NCBI RefSeq assembly: GCF_013307225.1
Contig: NZ_CP028942.1
Coordinates: 930,001 to 994,000 of the forward strand
DNA: 64,000 bases
Origin: Polynucleobacter tropicus
GTDB lineage: Bacteria > Pseudomonadota > Gammaproteobacteria > Burkholderiales > Burkholderiaceae
Direction: 5' to 3'
Position numbers and translations under genes: made by a program. This document shows positions 46,273-56,392 of this stretch, one piece after another. The notes under the pieces were generated by a model that saw only the letters and a program-made list of their open reading frames with translations, was not told where the DNA came from and made no database searches. Every line of letters starts with the position of its first letter. Within the stretch, counting starts at the first letter, position 1.

Positions 46273-46941
46273 ATGTTGAGCTTAGATTTAAGCTTCTATA
46301 ACTGGGAGCTCTTCACAAACTACATTTTGAAGGGTCTGCTCTTCAGTGTGCAGCTAACTGTCATTGCTACAGTTGGTGGAATTATCTTCGGCACATCCCT
46401 TGCATTGATGCGCTTATCTGGAAAGCCTGCTTTAGCTTACCCAGCAACCATCTATGTGAATACAATGCGATCGATTCCATTGGTCATGGTGATCCTTTGG
46501 TTCTTCTTATTAATCCCCATGTTAATTGGTCGCCCCATCGGCGCTGATCTATCGGCAACAATTACCTTTATTGCTTTTGAAGGTGCTTTCTTTTCGGAGA
46601 TTGTGCGCGCAGGTATTCAGTCTGTTCCCAAGGGTCAGGGTTATGCAGCGCAGGCCTTGGGCATGACCTATAGTCAGAATATGCGTTTCATCGTATTGCC
46701 GCAGGCATTTAGAAACATGATTCCCGTCTTTATGACGCAGACTATTATTTTGTTTCAAGATACCTCCCTGGTTTATGCCATAGGCGCTTATGACCTGTTA
46801 AAAGGTTTTGAAATCGCCGGTAAAAATTATGGTCGACCTATCGAGACCTATATTTTGGCTGCCTTTACTTACTTCATTATTTGCTTCTCGCTTTCTAAGA
46901 TTGTTCGCAAGGTGCAATCGAAAGTGGCAATCATTCGCTAA
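46273..46941 (+). CDS. gltK: Amino-acid ABC transporter permease (GltK-like)
   Basis: 222 residues, second permease. It contains the coupling motif EIVRAGIQSVPKGQGYAAQALGM and NTMRSIPLVMVILWFF. It is likely to form the membrane channel with GltJ. It follows GltJ after 31 bp. Confidence 0.9.
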   Translation: MLSLDLSFYNWELFTNYILKGLLFSVQLTVIATVGGIIFGTSLALMRLSGKPALAYPATIYVNTMRSIPLVMVILWFFLLIPMLIGRPIGADLSATITFIAFEGAFFSEIVRAGIQSVPKGQGYAAQALGMTYSQNMRFIVLPQAFRNMIPVFMTQTIILFQDTSLVYAIGAYDLLKGFEIAGKNYGRPIETYILAAFTYFIICFSLSKIVRKVQSKVAIIR

Positions 46942-46968
46942 TTTTTAATGTCCACACCATAATTGATC

Positions 46969-47703
46969 ATGATTGAACTTCAAAACGTTTCTAAGTGGTA
47001 CGGCGACTTTCAGGTCCTAACGGATTGCAGCACCTCAATCAATAAAGGTGAGGTTGTTGTTATCTGCGGTCCTTCTGGTTCTGGTAAATCAACCCTCATC
47101 AAAACAATCAATGCATTAGAGCCATTCCAGGCTGGACAGATTACTGTTGATGGCATTCCTTTGCACGACCCAAAGACGAACTTGCCGAAATTGAGGGCTA
47201 GGGTTGGCATGGTGTTTCAGCACTTTGAACTCTTTCCGCATTTAAGCATTACAGAAAACCTTACCTTGGCACAAATGAAGGTGTTAGGTCGTACAGCCGA
47301 TGCTGCTAAAACGCATGGGCTGAAGTACCTGGAGCGCGTTGGTTTGATAGCACATAAGGATAAATTTCCGGGTCAGCTTTCAGGTGGACAGCAGCAACGT
47401 GTTGCTATCGCTCGTGCATTAAGCATGGATCCAATTGTGATGTTGTTTGATGAGCCCACTTCAGCGCTTGATCCAGAAATGGTTGGCGAAGTCTTGGATG
47501 TGATGGTGAAACTAGCGAACGAAGGCATGACAATGTGCTGCGTTACCCATGAAATGGGTTTTGCTCGCAAGGTAAGCAATCGCGTGATTTTTATGGATCA
47601 AGGTCGCATTATTGAGGATTGTCCCAAAGAAGAGTTTTTTGGTAACCCAGACGCACGATCCGATCGCGCTAAAGATTTCTTATCGAAGATTTTGGCAGGA
47701 TAG
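46969..47703 (+). CDS. gltL: Amino-acid ABC transporter ATP-binding protein (GltL-like)
   Basis: About 244 residues from ATG 46969; a TTG two codons earlier (46963) is in frame. Walker [10 protein letters not shown], signature [15 protein letters not shown], Walker [13 protein letters not shown] and the switch His (CVTHEMG) are complete. It powers the transporter. Its stop overlaps the GTG of the next gene. Confidence 0.92.
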   Translation: MIELQNVSKWYGDFQVLTDCSTSINKGEVVVICGPSGSGKSTLIKTINALEPFQAGQITVDGIPLHDPKTNLPKLRARVGMVFQHFELFPHLSITENLTLAQMKVLGRTADAAKTHGLKYLERVGLIAHKDKFPGQLSGGQQQRVAIARALSMDPIVMLFDEPTSALDPEMVGEVLDVMVKLANEGMTMCCVTHEMGFARKVSNRVIFMDQGRIIEDCPKEEFFGNPDARSDRAKDFLSKILAG

Positions 47704-48095
47704 TGTCAATTCAATCCTTGATGAATTTCTTGAACATTAAGCTCTACATCATTGTTGTTTTAGGAATTTGCATTACCGCTTGTTCTGCAGCCAAATTAGA
47801 GGCGCGATTAGAAGCCAATCCGCAATGCAAAGATGTAGTAAATCCCAAGACTGGTGCTGTCATGCCTTGTCCTGGATCTGATAAGGCGTTTTATAAATCA
47901 GTAGGACTAGAGCCAACTAAATCTACTCAGACCGTAATAAGCACGCCAACTGTTACCCTGAATTCGACTGCATTGCCATCTGAGGCAGCTACTGCAGTTA
48001 CCCCAAACCCATCTTCTCAAGCAACATCATCAGACTGCAAGCCAACCTTACATAAAAAAACAGGGGGCATTTTGCCATGTCCATCACCCAATTAA
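47703..48095 (+). CDS. Small predicted lipoprotein with duplicated KTG-PCP motif
   Basis: 130 residues with lipobox CITAC-SA near residue 27. Two copies of a short motif are visible: CKDVVNPKTGAVMPCPG and CKPTLHKKTGGILPCPS, separated by a Thr/Ser/Pro-rich linker. Function is unknown. The GTG start overlaps the gltL stop by one base (TAGTG), so it may be translated by coupling; an ATG at 47721 is the alternative start. Confidence 0.7.
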   Translation: MSIQSLMNFLNIKLYIIVVLGICITACSAAKLEARLEANPQCKDVVNPKTGAVMPCPGSDKAFYKSVGLEPTKSTQTVISTPTVTLNSTALPSEAATAVTPNPSSQATSSDCKPTLHKKTGGILPCPSPN

Positions 48096-48135
48096 TTACC
48101 TCAGATACGTAAATTCATAGCGAATTAAGCAAATT

Positions 48136-49032
48136 ATGGCTATTACTTTTCCAGGTTTTGAACAGAAGCTGGTTACCGTCTCATCGGATGACGGGCCTAT
48201 TGAAATCGCTTGTATGGTCGGCGGGGCTGGACCCGCATTACTCTTGCTTCATGGCTTTCCGCAGACAAAAGCAATATGGCATCAGGTAGCCCCGGAACTT
48301 GCAAAATCTTTTACTGTGGTAGCTGCAGATCTTCGTGGATATGGCGCTTCATCCAAGCCTCATGGCAGGTCTGATCATTCTACTTATTCAAAAAGATCCA
48401 TGGCGAAGGATCAGCATGACTTAATGAATGCATTGGGCCACAAACAGTTTTTTGTTTTGGGTCATGATCGTGGAGCAAGGGTGTCACATCGCCTGGCCAT
48501 GGATTTTCCTCAGTGCGTTCGCAAACTGATGCTCTTGGATATTTCACCGACATTAACAATGTATGAGAAGACCACAATGGCATTTGCAAAGGGTTATTGG
48601 CATTGGTTCTTTTTAATTCAGCCTGAGCCGGTGCCTGAAACCATGATTGGCGCAAATCCAGAGTATTGGCTGAAGAATCACATGGGACGCCATGCGGGCA
48701 CAGGAATCTTTTCACCTGATCGATGGTCTGAGTATCTTTCTGGAGCAAGCAATCCACAAAGCATGCATGCGATGTGCGAAGACTATCGTGCTGCTGCAAG
48801 TATTGACCTTGTTCATGACCGCGCGGACCGCAAGGATGGCAGAAAGCTAGAAATGCCGGTTCGGGTTCTCTGGGGTGAGCATGGGCTGGTGAATCAGTGT
48901 TTTACTCCTGTTGATGACTGGCAGGCCGTTTCAGATGAGGTGGTCACTGGAAGGGCAGTAGCATGCGGGCATTACATCCCAGAAGAACTTCCTGAACTCG
49001 TTATTCAGGAAGCAAAAGCTTTCTTTCATTAG
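48136..49032 (+). CDS. Fluoroacetate/haloacetate dehalogenase-like alpha/beta hydrolase
   Basis: 298 residues. The alpha/beta-hydrolase oxyanion segment LLLHGFPQTKAIW and the nucleophile elbow GHDRGAR (Asp111) are clear. Residues matching known fluoroacetate dehalogenases are present: Arg112 and Arg115, Asp135, the halide-binding His156-Trp157 (YWHWFF), Tyr217 and the catalytic His279 (CGHY). DLRGYGASSKP is also typical. The likely reaction is hydrolytic removal of a halide from a haloacetate; the true substrate is unproven. It follows the lipoprotein gene after 40 bp. Confidence 0.83.
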   Translation: MAITFPGFEQKLVTVSSDDGPIEIACMVGGAGPALLLLHGFPQTKAIWHQVAPELAKSFTVVAADLRGYGASSKPHGRSDHSTYSKRSMAKDQHDLMNALGHKQFFVLGHDRGARVSHRLAMDFPQCVRKLMLLDISPTLTMYEKTTMAFAKGYWHWFFLIQPEPVPETMIGANPEYWLKNHMGRHAGTGIFSPDRWSEYLSGASNPQSMHAMCEDYRAAASIDLVHDRADRKDGRKLEMPVRVLWGEHGLVNQCFTPVDDWQAVSDEVVTGRAVACGHYIPEELPELVIQEAKAFFH

Positions 49033-49043
49033 AAAATTCAGCT

Positions 49044-49087
49044 TAGAAAAGAAAAACCCCCTAAATAAATCAAATATTTACGGGGTT
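49044..49087 (-). terminator. Terminator of the minus-strand 61-residue gene
   Basis: Stem AACCCCCTAAATA / TATTTACGGGGTT with one C-C mismatch and a 7-nt loop, followed on the minus strand by TTTTTCTTTTC. It may also stop the convergent dehalogenase gene on the plus strand. Confidence 0.75.
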
Positions 49088-49103
49088 AGGTATTTGAGCT
49101 TGC

Positions 49104-49289
49104 TTACTCTGGATGGAAATTATTGCTAGCCATGAAGCTGATGGTGCGCTCAAAACCCAGAATTCGGATGTAACGCCATGCGATATCACGGTATTTGCTA
49201 TCTAAGTAGCCAATAGCAACCTCGGGAGTCCTTTTGGACAGGTCGATTTGTTGAATAGCACGGGCCCAACGTTTAAGTCTTGTTGACAT
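49104..49289 (-). CDS. Small conserved hypothetical protein
   Basis: 61 residues from ATG 49289 (MSTRLKRWARAIQQ). It is basic, with no signal peptide or membrane segment, and I do not recognise a named family. A strong ribosome binding site and a dedicated terminator argue that it is a real gene. It stands between the dehalogenase and the FAD oxidase with no operon partner. Confidence 0.75.
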   Translation of the reverse strand: MSTRLKRWARAIQQIDLSKRTPEVAIGYLDSKYRDIAWRYIRILGFERTISFMASNNFHPE

Positions 49290-49294
49290 ATTTG

Positions 49295-49302
49295 TCACCT
49301 CC
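49295..49302 (-). promoter_or_regulatory. Strong ribosome binding site that fixes the small gene's start
   Basis: On the minus strand GGAGGTGA lies five bases before ATG 49289. An in-frame upstream ATG (49304) would overlap this site and is therefore rejected. Confidence 0.85.
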
Positions 49303-49380
49303 ATAGCCCTTTAACGCAAGCAAGAGGGCTTGGGATGACAAGGATTACAAATAAATCTGAAAAATAGGGTGCTGAAATCC

Positions 49381-50799
49381 CTAAATAGAGACAACCTTGT
49401 GTGGATTCAGGAGATTTTGGGGGTCTAGAGCCCTTTTTACGCTTTTCATGAGCTCATGGGCAACCTCGCCCTTGTGAGCCCGTAAACCCTCCAATTTAAG
49501 CTGCCCAACCCCATGCTCAGCTGAGATGGACCCCCTAAAGCGCTCTACTTGGGCGTAGACCAGCTCGTGAATGGGTTTTTCGTTTAAGCGATTGAATTCT
49601 TTTGGCGCAACTCCCTGGGGGGCAGCGATGTTGTAATGCAGATTCCCATCACCCAAGTGGCCAAAATTGATAATGCGTACGCCAGGATATTTGGCCCTGA
49701 TCAGGGCATCAGTGTCGCGCATGAAGTCATCCAAAGCAGATAGCGGAATAGTGATGTCGTGTTTCAGGTTGGCGCCTTCTTCTGCTTGAGCGAGAGTAAT
49801 ATGTTCGCGCATATGCCAAAACGCATTTGCTTGAGATAAATTGCTAGCGATTACTGCATCAGAGATTAATTCAGATTCAAAAGCATCCTGCAATATATCT
49901 TCTAAGAGCTGCCGTACATGGGCTTCACTCTCATGATCTGATAGCTCGATTAATACCGTATATGGCGGATTACCCTTCAGAGGATTTCCCATTTGAGGAA
50001 AGTGTTTATGAGTGAGAACTAGTGACTCATTAGTCATCATCTCAAAACCGGTTAGCAGTGAGGTAGCGCGCTTTTGAAATAGATTGAGTAGCGCAATCGT
50101 TGATCGAACGTCATCAACTGCTACAAGAGTTGTCCATTGAGAAATCGGTAGCGGATACAGCTTCATTACGGCTGCGGTAATAATTCCCAAAGTGCCTTCC
50201 GAGCCAACAAAAAGATCACGAAGATCATATCCTGTATTGTCTTTTCGCAATCCCTTTAAGCCATTCCAGATTTCTCCTTTAGCAGTAACAACCTCAAGAC
50301 CCAAACAAAGATCTCGGGTATTACCATAGCGCAATACATTCGTGCCGCCTGCATTGGTAGCTAGGTTGCCGCCAATCATGCAGCTTCCTTCAGCGCCAAG
50401 ACTTAAAGGAAATAAAAATCCCTTTGCTGCTGCAGCCTCTTGAATATTTTGCAGAATGCAGCCAGCTTCCAAAGTAATGGTTTGGTTTGCTTCATCGATT
50501 TGAAGTATGGAATTCATGCGCTTCAAATTCAAGACAATTTGATTTCCACTTTGATCAGGTGTGGCGCCACCGCAAAAGCCTGTATGACCACCTTGAGGAA
50601 CGATGCAAATATTATTGCTAGCGCAGAGGTGCACAATCTTGGCAATCTCTGAAGAAGTACGAGGAAGTACGATAGCAAGTGCTTTACCCGTGTAACGTTT
50701 GCGCCAATCAGTAAGGTAGGGCTCTTTATCGTGATCAGCCGTCAAAATATATTGCTGATCGATTATTTGCCTCAATTGCTCAAGGAATTTATCTGTCAT
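49381..50799 (-). CDS. FAD-linked oxidase, D-2-hydroxyacid/D-lactate dehydrogenase type
   Basis: 472 residues. The FAD-binding PCMH domain has VPQGGHTGFCGGATP and the N-terminal half also LGAEGSCMIGGNLATNAGG; the C-terminal FAD-oxidase part ends in DPQNLLNPHKV. Similar proteins oxidise D-lactate, glycolate or D-2-hydroxyglutarate; the substrate here is not fixed. It overlaps the DUF2069 gene by 4 bp. Confidence 0.88.
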   Translation of the reverse strand: MTDKFLEQLRQIIDQQYILTADHDKEPYLTDWRKRYTGKALAIVLPRTSSEIAKIVHLCASNNICIVPQGGHTGFCGGATPDQSGNQIVLNLKRMNSILQIDEANQTITLEAGCILQNIQEAAAAKGFLFPLSLGAEGSCMIGGNLATNAGGTNVLRYGNTRDLCLGLEVVTAKGEIWNGLKGLRKDNTGYDLRDLFVGSEGTLGIITAAVMKLYPLPISQWTTLVAVDDVRSTIALLNLFQKRATSLLTGFEMMTNESLVLTHKHFPQMGNPLKGNPPYTVLIELSDHESEAHVRQLLEDILQDAFESELISDAVIASNLSQANAFWHMREHITLAQAEEGANLKHDITIPLSALDDFMRDTDALIRAKYPGVRIINFGHLGDGNLHYNIAAPQGVAPKEFNRLNEKPIHELVYAQVERFRGSISAEHGVGQLKLEGLRAHKGEVAHELMKSVKRALDPQNLLNPHKVVSI

Positions 50800-51188
50800 G
50801 AAGCTGATTCCATATTTTTCTTTGCTAAACTTTTTGCTTCTTTCTTAATAGGCTTCAAGTAAATCAAAAGACAAATAAATGCGGTAGTTGCTAAAACAGT
50901 CTCCAATAATGCCAACCAAAAATTAGCGCCGCTTTCCAAAATCCTGACCAATCCCTCGGTCACATAGAGCAATATCAACATAGACGCCCATTGCATGGTG
51001 TAAGCCTTACCCTTCCATATTCCCGGAATTGCAAATAGCAGGGGGATGCCCTTCAAGATGAGCCATGACCCACCTGGGCGAAGTGGGGAAATAAACCATT
51101 CCCAGGCAACGCACAAAATAAAAAGATCTGCGAATGCTGCTACTGCAAGCAATTGGTACGGGTTTTTATTGAGTAAGTGTTTGTACAT
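50796..51188 (-). CDS. DUF2069 family inner-membrane protein
   Basis: 130 residues with four hydrophobic helices (LLAVAAFADLFILCVAWEW, LKGIPLLFAIPGIW, ASMLILLYVTEGLVRI, VLATTAFICLLIYL). DUF2069 is a small membrane family, often next to wrbA. Function is unknown. It starts 11 bp after wrbA and overlaps the FAD oxidase gene. Confidence 0.85.
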   Translation of the reverse strand: MYKHLLNKNPYQLLAVAAFADLFILCVAWEWFISPLRPGGSWLILKGIPLLFAIPGIWKGKAYTMQWASMLILLYVTEGLVRILESGANFWLALLETVLATTAFICLLIYLKPIKKEAKSLAKKNMESAS

Positions 51189-51199
51189 TGCTAAATGAA

Positions 51200-51805
<606 letters not shown>

Positions 51806-51818
51806 TTATGATACGGCG

Positions 51819-52667
51819 ATGCGTCTAATTCGTAACCCCCAATTATGGCTTTCTCTTGCAAAAGAGATCTGGGAGGGTAATCGCGACCAAAAACTCAATC
51901 AAATAGCCGCCAGCCTGGCCTACACCACGATTCTTTCTTTGGTTCCCATGATAACCATTGCGACGATTTTGATCGGCTATTTACCAAGGGTGATACAGGT
52001 TAAGAACGCATTTAAAACGTGGTTGCTTGATACCTATATGCCTGGTGGAATAAATCAACAAGTATTTATCTATCTAGATCAATTCTCAGCTCAAGCCAGA
52101 GGGCTGACACTTTTGGGTATTGCTGGTTTATTTGTCACTGCCATCATGACCTTATCCGTTATCGAAAAGGCGTTTAATCAAATTTTTAAAGTGCATCGTA
52201 GTCGACCTTTATTTAAAAAGGTATTGATTTATTCAGCGGCTACATTTCTTGGTCCAATACTTCTTGGTGCGGGCATTTATTTAAGCGGCGCATTGTTCAG
52301 CGCAACAGAGGGCTGGACAGAAGCTCTATCGATTGGTTTCAGCTTAATAGCCACAATTGCTCCGATTATTTTGGCGGTGCTGGTGTTCGCAGTGGTTTAT
52401 AAAATTTTGCCGTATTCCCAGATTTTATGGAGCGATGCCATCTCTGGAGCGTTCTTTGCAGCCATCAGTTTTGAGCTTATGAAATTTGGTTTTGCATTCT
52501 TTCTAACTCACACCGCCTTTTATAAGACTGTATATGGGGCCTTTGCCATATTCCCATTGGCATTACTGTGGATCTACCTGACGTGGTGGATAACACTAGC
52601 TGGGGCTGTCTTGGTGGCCAATTTACCCATCATACGAAGTGGTGTCATTAGGGTTATTCGTTACTAA
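51819..52667 (+). CDS. YihY/BrkB family inner-membrane protein
   Basis: 282 residues with about six hydrophobic helices; N-terminal NQIAASLAYTTILSLVPMITI and C-terminal FPLALLWIYLTWWITLAGA are typical of YihY/BrkB (formerly mis-called RNase BN). Function is poorly understood. It starts 19 bp from wrbA on the other strand. Confidence 0.88.
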   Translation: MRLIRNPQLWLSLAKEIWEGNRDQKLNQIAASLAYTTILSLVPMITIATILIGYLPRVIQVKNAFKTWLLDTYMPGGINQQVFIYLDQFSAQARGLTLLGIAGLFVTAIMTLSVIEKAFNQIFKVHRSRPLFKKVLIYSAATFLGPILLGAGIYLSGALFSATEGWTEALSIGFSLIATIAPIILAVLVFAVVYKILPYSQILWSDAISGAFFAAISFELMKFGFAFFLTHTAFYKTVYGAFAIFPLALLWIYLTWWITLAGAVLVANLPIIRSGVIRVIRY

Positions 52668-52745
52668 AACAATGATCTAAACCCTTGATTCAGCAGATAG
52701 TTGGGTCTATATTTAGTCTATAAATCCACCGCATTCGGAGACAAA

Positions 52746-53201
52746 ATGAAAGTTCGGGACATCTTGCGCGTTAAAGGGAGCACCTTATTTACGGTTGCAC
52801 CAGAAACAGCATTGCAAACTGCAGTGCTCGTGATGAGCGAACATGACATTGGTTCCTTGGTTGTAATGGAGTATGACAAGCTCGCTGGTATCTTAACTTT
52901 CCGCGAAGTGATAGCAGCATTAGCAAAGCATCATGGCAAGCTCGATGGGCTGCAAGTGAGCTCGGTTATGAATCAAAAGCCGCTAACTTGCAATATGGAA
53001 ACGGAAATTGATGAGGTGCGTCGCATGATGTTGGTTGATCATGCTCGTTACTTGCCTGTAATGGACCAGAAGATGCTCATGGGAGTCATTTCCTTCTATG
53101 ACGTAGCAAAGTCAGTTGTAGAAGCTCAAGATTTTGAAAATACGATGCTCAAGGCCTATATTCGCGACTGGCCTGAAGATGCAGAAAAAACGACAAATTA
53201 A
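52746..53201 (+). CDS. CBS-domain pair protein
   Basis: 151 residues, two CBS domains (~10-65 and ~75-130): AVLVMSEHDIGSLVVMEYDKLAGILTFREV and DEVRRMMLVDHARYLPVM. Such pairs bind adenosine-containing ligands and regulate partners; the partner is unknown. The start is ATG 52746 with GGAG five bases upstream; a longer frame from 52701 lacks support. aroC follows after 43 bp. Confidence 0.9.
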   Translation: MKVRDILRVKGSTLFTVAPETALQTAVLVMSEHDIGSLVVMEYDKLAGILTFREVIAALAKHHGKLDGLQVSSVMNQKPLTCNMETEIDEVRRMMLVDHARYLPVMDQKMLMGVISFYDVAKSVVEAQDFENTMLKAYIRDWPEDAEKTTN

Positions 53202-53244
53202 GGCTTTCTAGTCCAAGATTTCCGACAAATGACATAATGTTGGT

Positions 53245-54360
53245 ATGTCAGGAAATACTTTAGGCCTCCTCTTTACTGTTACTACTTTTGGTGAATCACA
53301 CGGACCTGCAATTGGGGCAGTGGTAGATGGTTGCCCTCCAGGCATGTCTTTATCTGAGGCGGATCTCCAAATTGACCTAGATCGCCGAAAACCAGGTACA
53401 TCTCGTCACGTTACGCAGCGTAAAGAAGAAGATAAGGTAGAAATACTCTCTGGAGTTTTTGAGGGAAAGACTACTGGTGCGCCTATTGGCCTACTCATTC
53501 GCAATACAGATCAACGTAGCCAAGATTACGGTGACATTTTGCAAACGTTTCGCCCTGGTCACGCAGACTATGCATATCACCATAAATATGGTCTAAGAGA
53601 TCCTCGTGGGGGCGGACGCTCTTCTGCACGATTGACTGCGCCAGTCGTTGCCGCTGCAGCAATTGCAAAAAAATGGTTACGTGAACAATATGGCACTGAG
53701 TTTTATGGCTTCATGAGCCAGCTTGGTGAAATTGAGATTCCCTTTATTGATGTTTCTCATATTGAGGCAAATCCCTTTTTTGCCGCGAACAATGAAGTTA
53801 TTCCTCAATTAGAGACATACATGGATGAACTGCGCAAGGCAGGTGATTCTTGTGGTGCCCGCATTGAGGTGAGGGCACGTAATGCTCCTGTGGGCTTAGG
53901 CGAACCCTTGTTCGACAAGCTTGATGCTGATATTGCGCATGCCATGATGGGCATTAATGCAGTCAAAGGGGTTGAGATTGGCGCTGGATTTAAGTCGGTA
54001 GCTCAAAAGGGCAGCGAGCACGGCGATGAATTGTTCGCCGACGGTTTTGCCACAAATAATGCTGGCGGGACTTTAGGTGGAATCAGCACTGGGCAAGATT
54101 TGCGAGTAGCCATTGCAATTAAGCCAACTTCCAGCATTATGAGTCCAAAGCAATCAATTGATTTGCAGGGCAAACCTATTACGGTTCAAACAAAGGGTCG
54201 TCATGATCCTTGCGTTGGTATTCGTGCAACTCCAATTGCGGAAGCCATGCTGGCGCTAGTCATCATGGATCACGCATTGCGCAATCGTGCGCAATGCGGC
54301 GATGTCAAATTGGATCTCAAGCCAATTCCCGCTGTGAGACCAGGCGCAAAACGTGATTAA
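53245..54360 (+). CDS. aroC: Chorismate synthase
   Basis: 371 residues. Conserved [45 protein letters not shown] segment and [18 protein letters not shown] (FMN/EPSP binding) are present. It makes chorismate from EPSP in the shikimate pathway. The MFS gene follows after 12 bp. Confidence 0.97.
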   Translation: MSGNTLGLLFTVTTFGESHGPAIGAVVDGCPPGMSLSEADLQIDLDRRKPGTSRHVTQRKEEDKVEILSGVFEGKTTGAPIGLLIRNTDQRSQDYGDILQTFRPGHADYAYHHKYGLRDPRGGGRSSARLTAPVVAAAAIAKKWLREQYGTEFYGFMSQLGEIEIPFIDVSHIEANPFFAANNEVIPQLETYMDELRKAGDSCGARIEVRARNAPVGLGEPLFDKLDADIAHAMMGINAVKGVEIGAGFKSVAQKGSEHGDELFADGFATNNAGGTLGGISTGQDLRVAIAIKPTSSIMSPKQSIDLQGKPITVQTKGRHDPCVGIRATPIAEAMLALVIMDHALRNRAQCGDVKLDLKPIPAVRPGAKRD

Positions 54361-54372
54361 TTGATTGCTTAA

Positions 54373-55536
54373 ATGACGCCTGTACTTCGCTGGGCCTTCG
54401 GGTCCTTTTTCTTTTTATATTTTGCTTACGTAGGCTTAGTTTCTCCTTATGCAAGCCTCTTCTTTTTAGATCGCGGCTTCAACGTCATTGAAATTGCGGT
54501 GTTGATGTCTATGTTGCAAATCACTCGAATTGTGGGCCCATTTAGCTGGGGATGGCTTTCGGATTACCTATCAAATCGCATTGGCATTATTAGGATCTGC
54601 GCCTGTCTAGCAGCATTGGTGTTCTTGTGCATTTTTTATTTGCAGTCCTATATTGGATTTTTCATATGGATGTTTGTTCTGCACACCATTTTGAGCAGCC
54701 AAATGCCTTTGGGCGAGACTGCAACTATCCACGCGCTATACAAAGACAATTCCTTTGATAAACGTTATGGTCGCTTGAGATTATGGGGTTCAATAGGTTT
54801 TATTGCGATGGTTCTCATTGCGGGTGAGCTATTCCAGCGCAAAGGAATCGAGCTATATCCCTATGTTGGCACTGTAATTCTGTTTGCACTGGCGGTAATT
54901 ACTTTTTGCCTTCACGAGCCCAAAATGGAACGTCGCAAAATGGTAAAGGGCGAGCTATTTGCGGTGCTACTGAATCCTGATGTGCGTTGGTTTCTAGTTT
55001 CAGGCTTCTTTATGATTTTTGCTCACGCATCTTTGTACGTGTTTTATTCGCTCTACCTAGCGAACTTGGGCTATGACAAATTTCAGATTGGCTTATTTTG
55101 GGCTTTAGGGGTTGCGGCAGAAGTTCTCTTTTTCTATTTCCAAAACAAAATACTTAGTCGCGTTGACTCAGAAGTCATTCTTCAAGGCGCTTTTGGTGTT
55201 GGGGTAATTCGATTCATTTTGATTGCATTCTTTCCAACAACTATCGTGCTTATTCTGGCTCAACTCATGCATGCTGGAACATTTGCCGCTCACCATAGTG
55301 CTGCAACTAAACTTTTGCTACGTTGGTTTACGGGCCCATTACAAGCAAGAGGGCAGGCAATCATGGCGACGGTATCTTACGGCTTAGGCGGAACTATTGG
55401 GGGTTTGTGTGCGGGATGGATATGGGACTTATTTCAGCCTAGAGATGTCTTTGTGATGTCCGCGCTTGCTTGCGGTATCGCGGGTATGGCGATTCAGAAA
55501 CTGCGACCTCGCCGATACCCATCTAGAAAAGCATAG
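54373..55536 (+). CDS. MFS transporter (PPP/HcaT-like)
   Basis: 387 residues with 12 hydrophobic helices. The N-terminal AYVGLVSPYASLFFLDRGFN, GPFSWGWLSDYLSNRIG and the RYGRLRLWGSIGF loop are typical of the MFS_1-like/HcaT (3-phenylpropionate permease) group. The substrate is unknown. It lies 12 bp after aroC and is convergent with the PPIase gene. Confidence 0.85.
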   Translation: MTPVLRWAFGSFFFLYFAYVGLVSPYASLFFLDRGFNVIEIAVLMSMLQITRIVGPFSWGWLSDYLSNRIGIIRICACLAALVFLCIFYLQSYIGFFIWMFVLHTILSSQMPLGETATIHALYKDNSFDKRYGRLRLWGSIGFIAMVLIAGELFQRKGIELYPYVGTVILFALAVITFCLHEPKMERRKMVKGELFAVLLNPDVRWFLVSGFFMIFAHASLYVFYSLYLANLGYDKFQIGLFWALGVAAEVLFFYFQNKILSRVDSEVILQGAFGVGVIRFILIAFFPTTIVLILAQLMHAGTFAAHHSAATKLLLRWFTGPLQARGQAIMATVSYGLGGTIGGLCAGWIWDLFQPRDVFVMSALACGIAGMAIQKLRPRRYPSRKA

Positions 55537-55557
55537 CCACTACTATTGCTGATGCGT

Positions 55558-56349
55558 TTATTGAACCTTGGCCTTAGAACGTAGTTTTTGCATCATTTCT
55601 GCAAATTTAGCTTTTTGCCAATTTTGATCTGAGGCAATCATTTGCTTTAATTCAGCCTTGAGTTCATCAAAGCTTGGCGCCTTCATGTCTCTAGAATCAA
55701 CCATTTTGATAATGTGCCAACCGAACTGGGATTTGACCGGCTTATCGGTAATTTGACCATTTTTAAGTTGCACCATAGATTTGGAAAACTCTGGCACAAG
55801 GGACTTCTCGGTAACCCAACCCAAATCTCCGCCATTAGGCGCAGAGCCTGGATCTTTCGACTTTGCTTTAGCGATGTCTTCAAAATTTCCACCAGCCTTT
55901 ATCTGGACAATGATGGCTTTTGCATCAGCTTCTTTTTCCACGAGGATATGTTCGACATGGTATTCCTTGCCGGTGTATTGATTCTTTACGGAATCATAGG
56001 CGGCTTTGAGCTCGGCTTCTGTAACACCTTCTTTTTCAACGTAGTCCTCAAAAACAGCGGCAACCAATATGCCCACTCGAGACTGTTCTAACTGTTCGCG
56101 AACTGATTCTTTTTGAATCAGACCACGCTTGTCTGCTTCCTGAAGAATGAGTTCTTTAGTAACCAACATCTCGCGCGCTTGATCGCGCACTTGAGGATTA
56201 TCAGGCTGACCTGATTTTTGAACTAATTTATCAAGCTGCGCTTTAGGAATTGCTTTGCCATTCACGATGGCCGCATTTTGAGAAAACGCAGAGGTGGAGA
56301 TGAGGGCGGCGATAGCGCTAATTGCTAGAAAGTGACGATTTGTTAACAT
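55558..56349 (-). CDS. Periplasmic peptidyl-prolyl isomerase (parvulin type)
   Basis: 263 residues with a signal peptide ending near AFS-QN. A SurA-N-like region (AIVNGKAIPKAQLDKLVQKSGQPD) is followed by a parvulin domain at ~130-225 (YHVEHILVEKEADAK, NGGDLGWVTEKSLVPEFSK, SQFGWHIIKMV). It assists outer-membrane protein folding. It is followed upstream on the strand by bolA (44 bp gap). Confidence 0.93.
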   Translation of the reverse strand: MLTNRHFLAISAIAALISTSAFSQNAAIVNGKAIPKAQLDKLVQKSGQPDNPQVRDQAREMLVTKELILQEADKRGLIQKESVREQLEQSRVGILVAAVFEDYVEKEGVTEAELKAAYDSVKNQYTGKEYHVEHILVEKEADAKAIIVQIKAGGNFEDIAKAKSKDPGSAPNGGDLGWVTEKSLVPEFSKSMVQLKNGQITDKPVKSQFGWHIIKMVDSRDMKAPSFDELKAELKQMIASDQNWQKAKFAEMMQKLRSKAKVQ

Positions 56350-56392
56350 GATGACCGAAAGTTGTAAGTAATGAGTCTTAGTGTAAAGCAGC

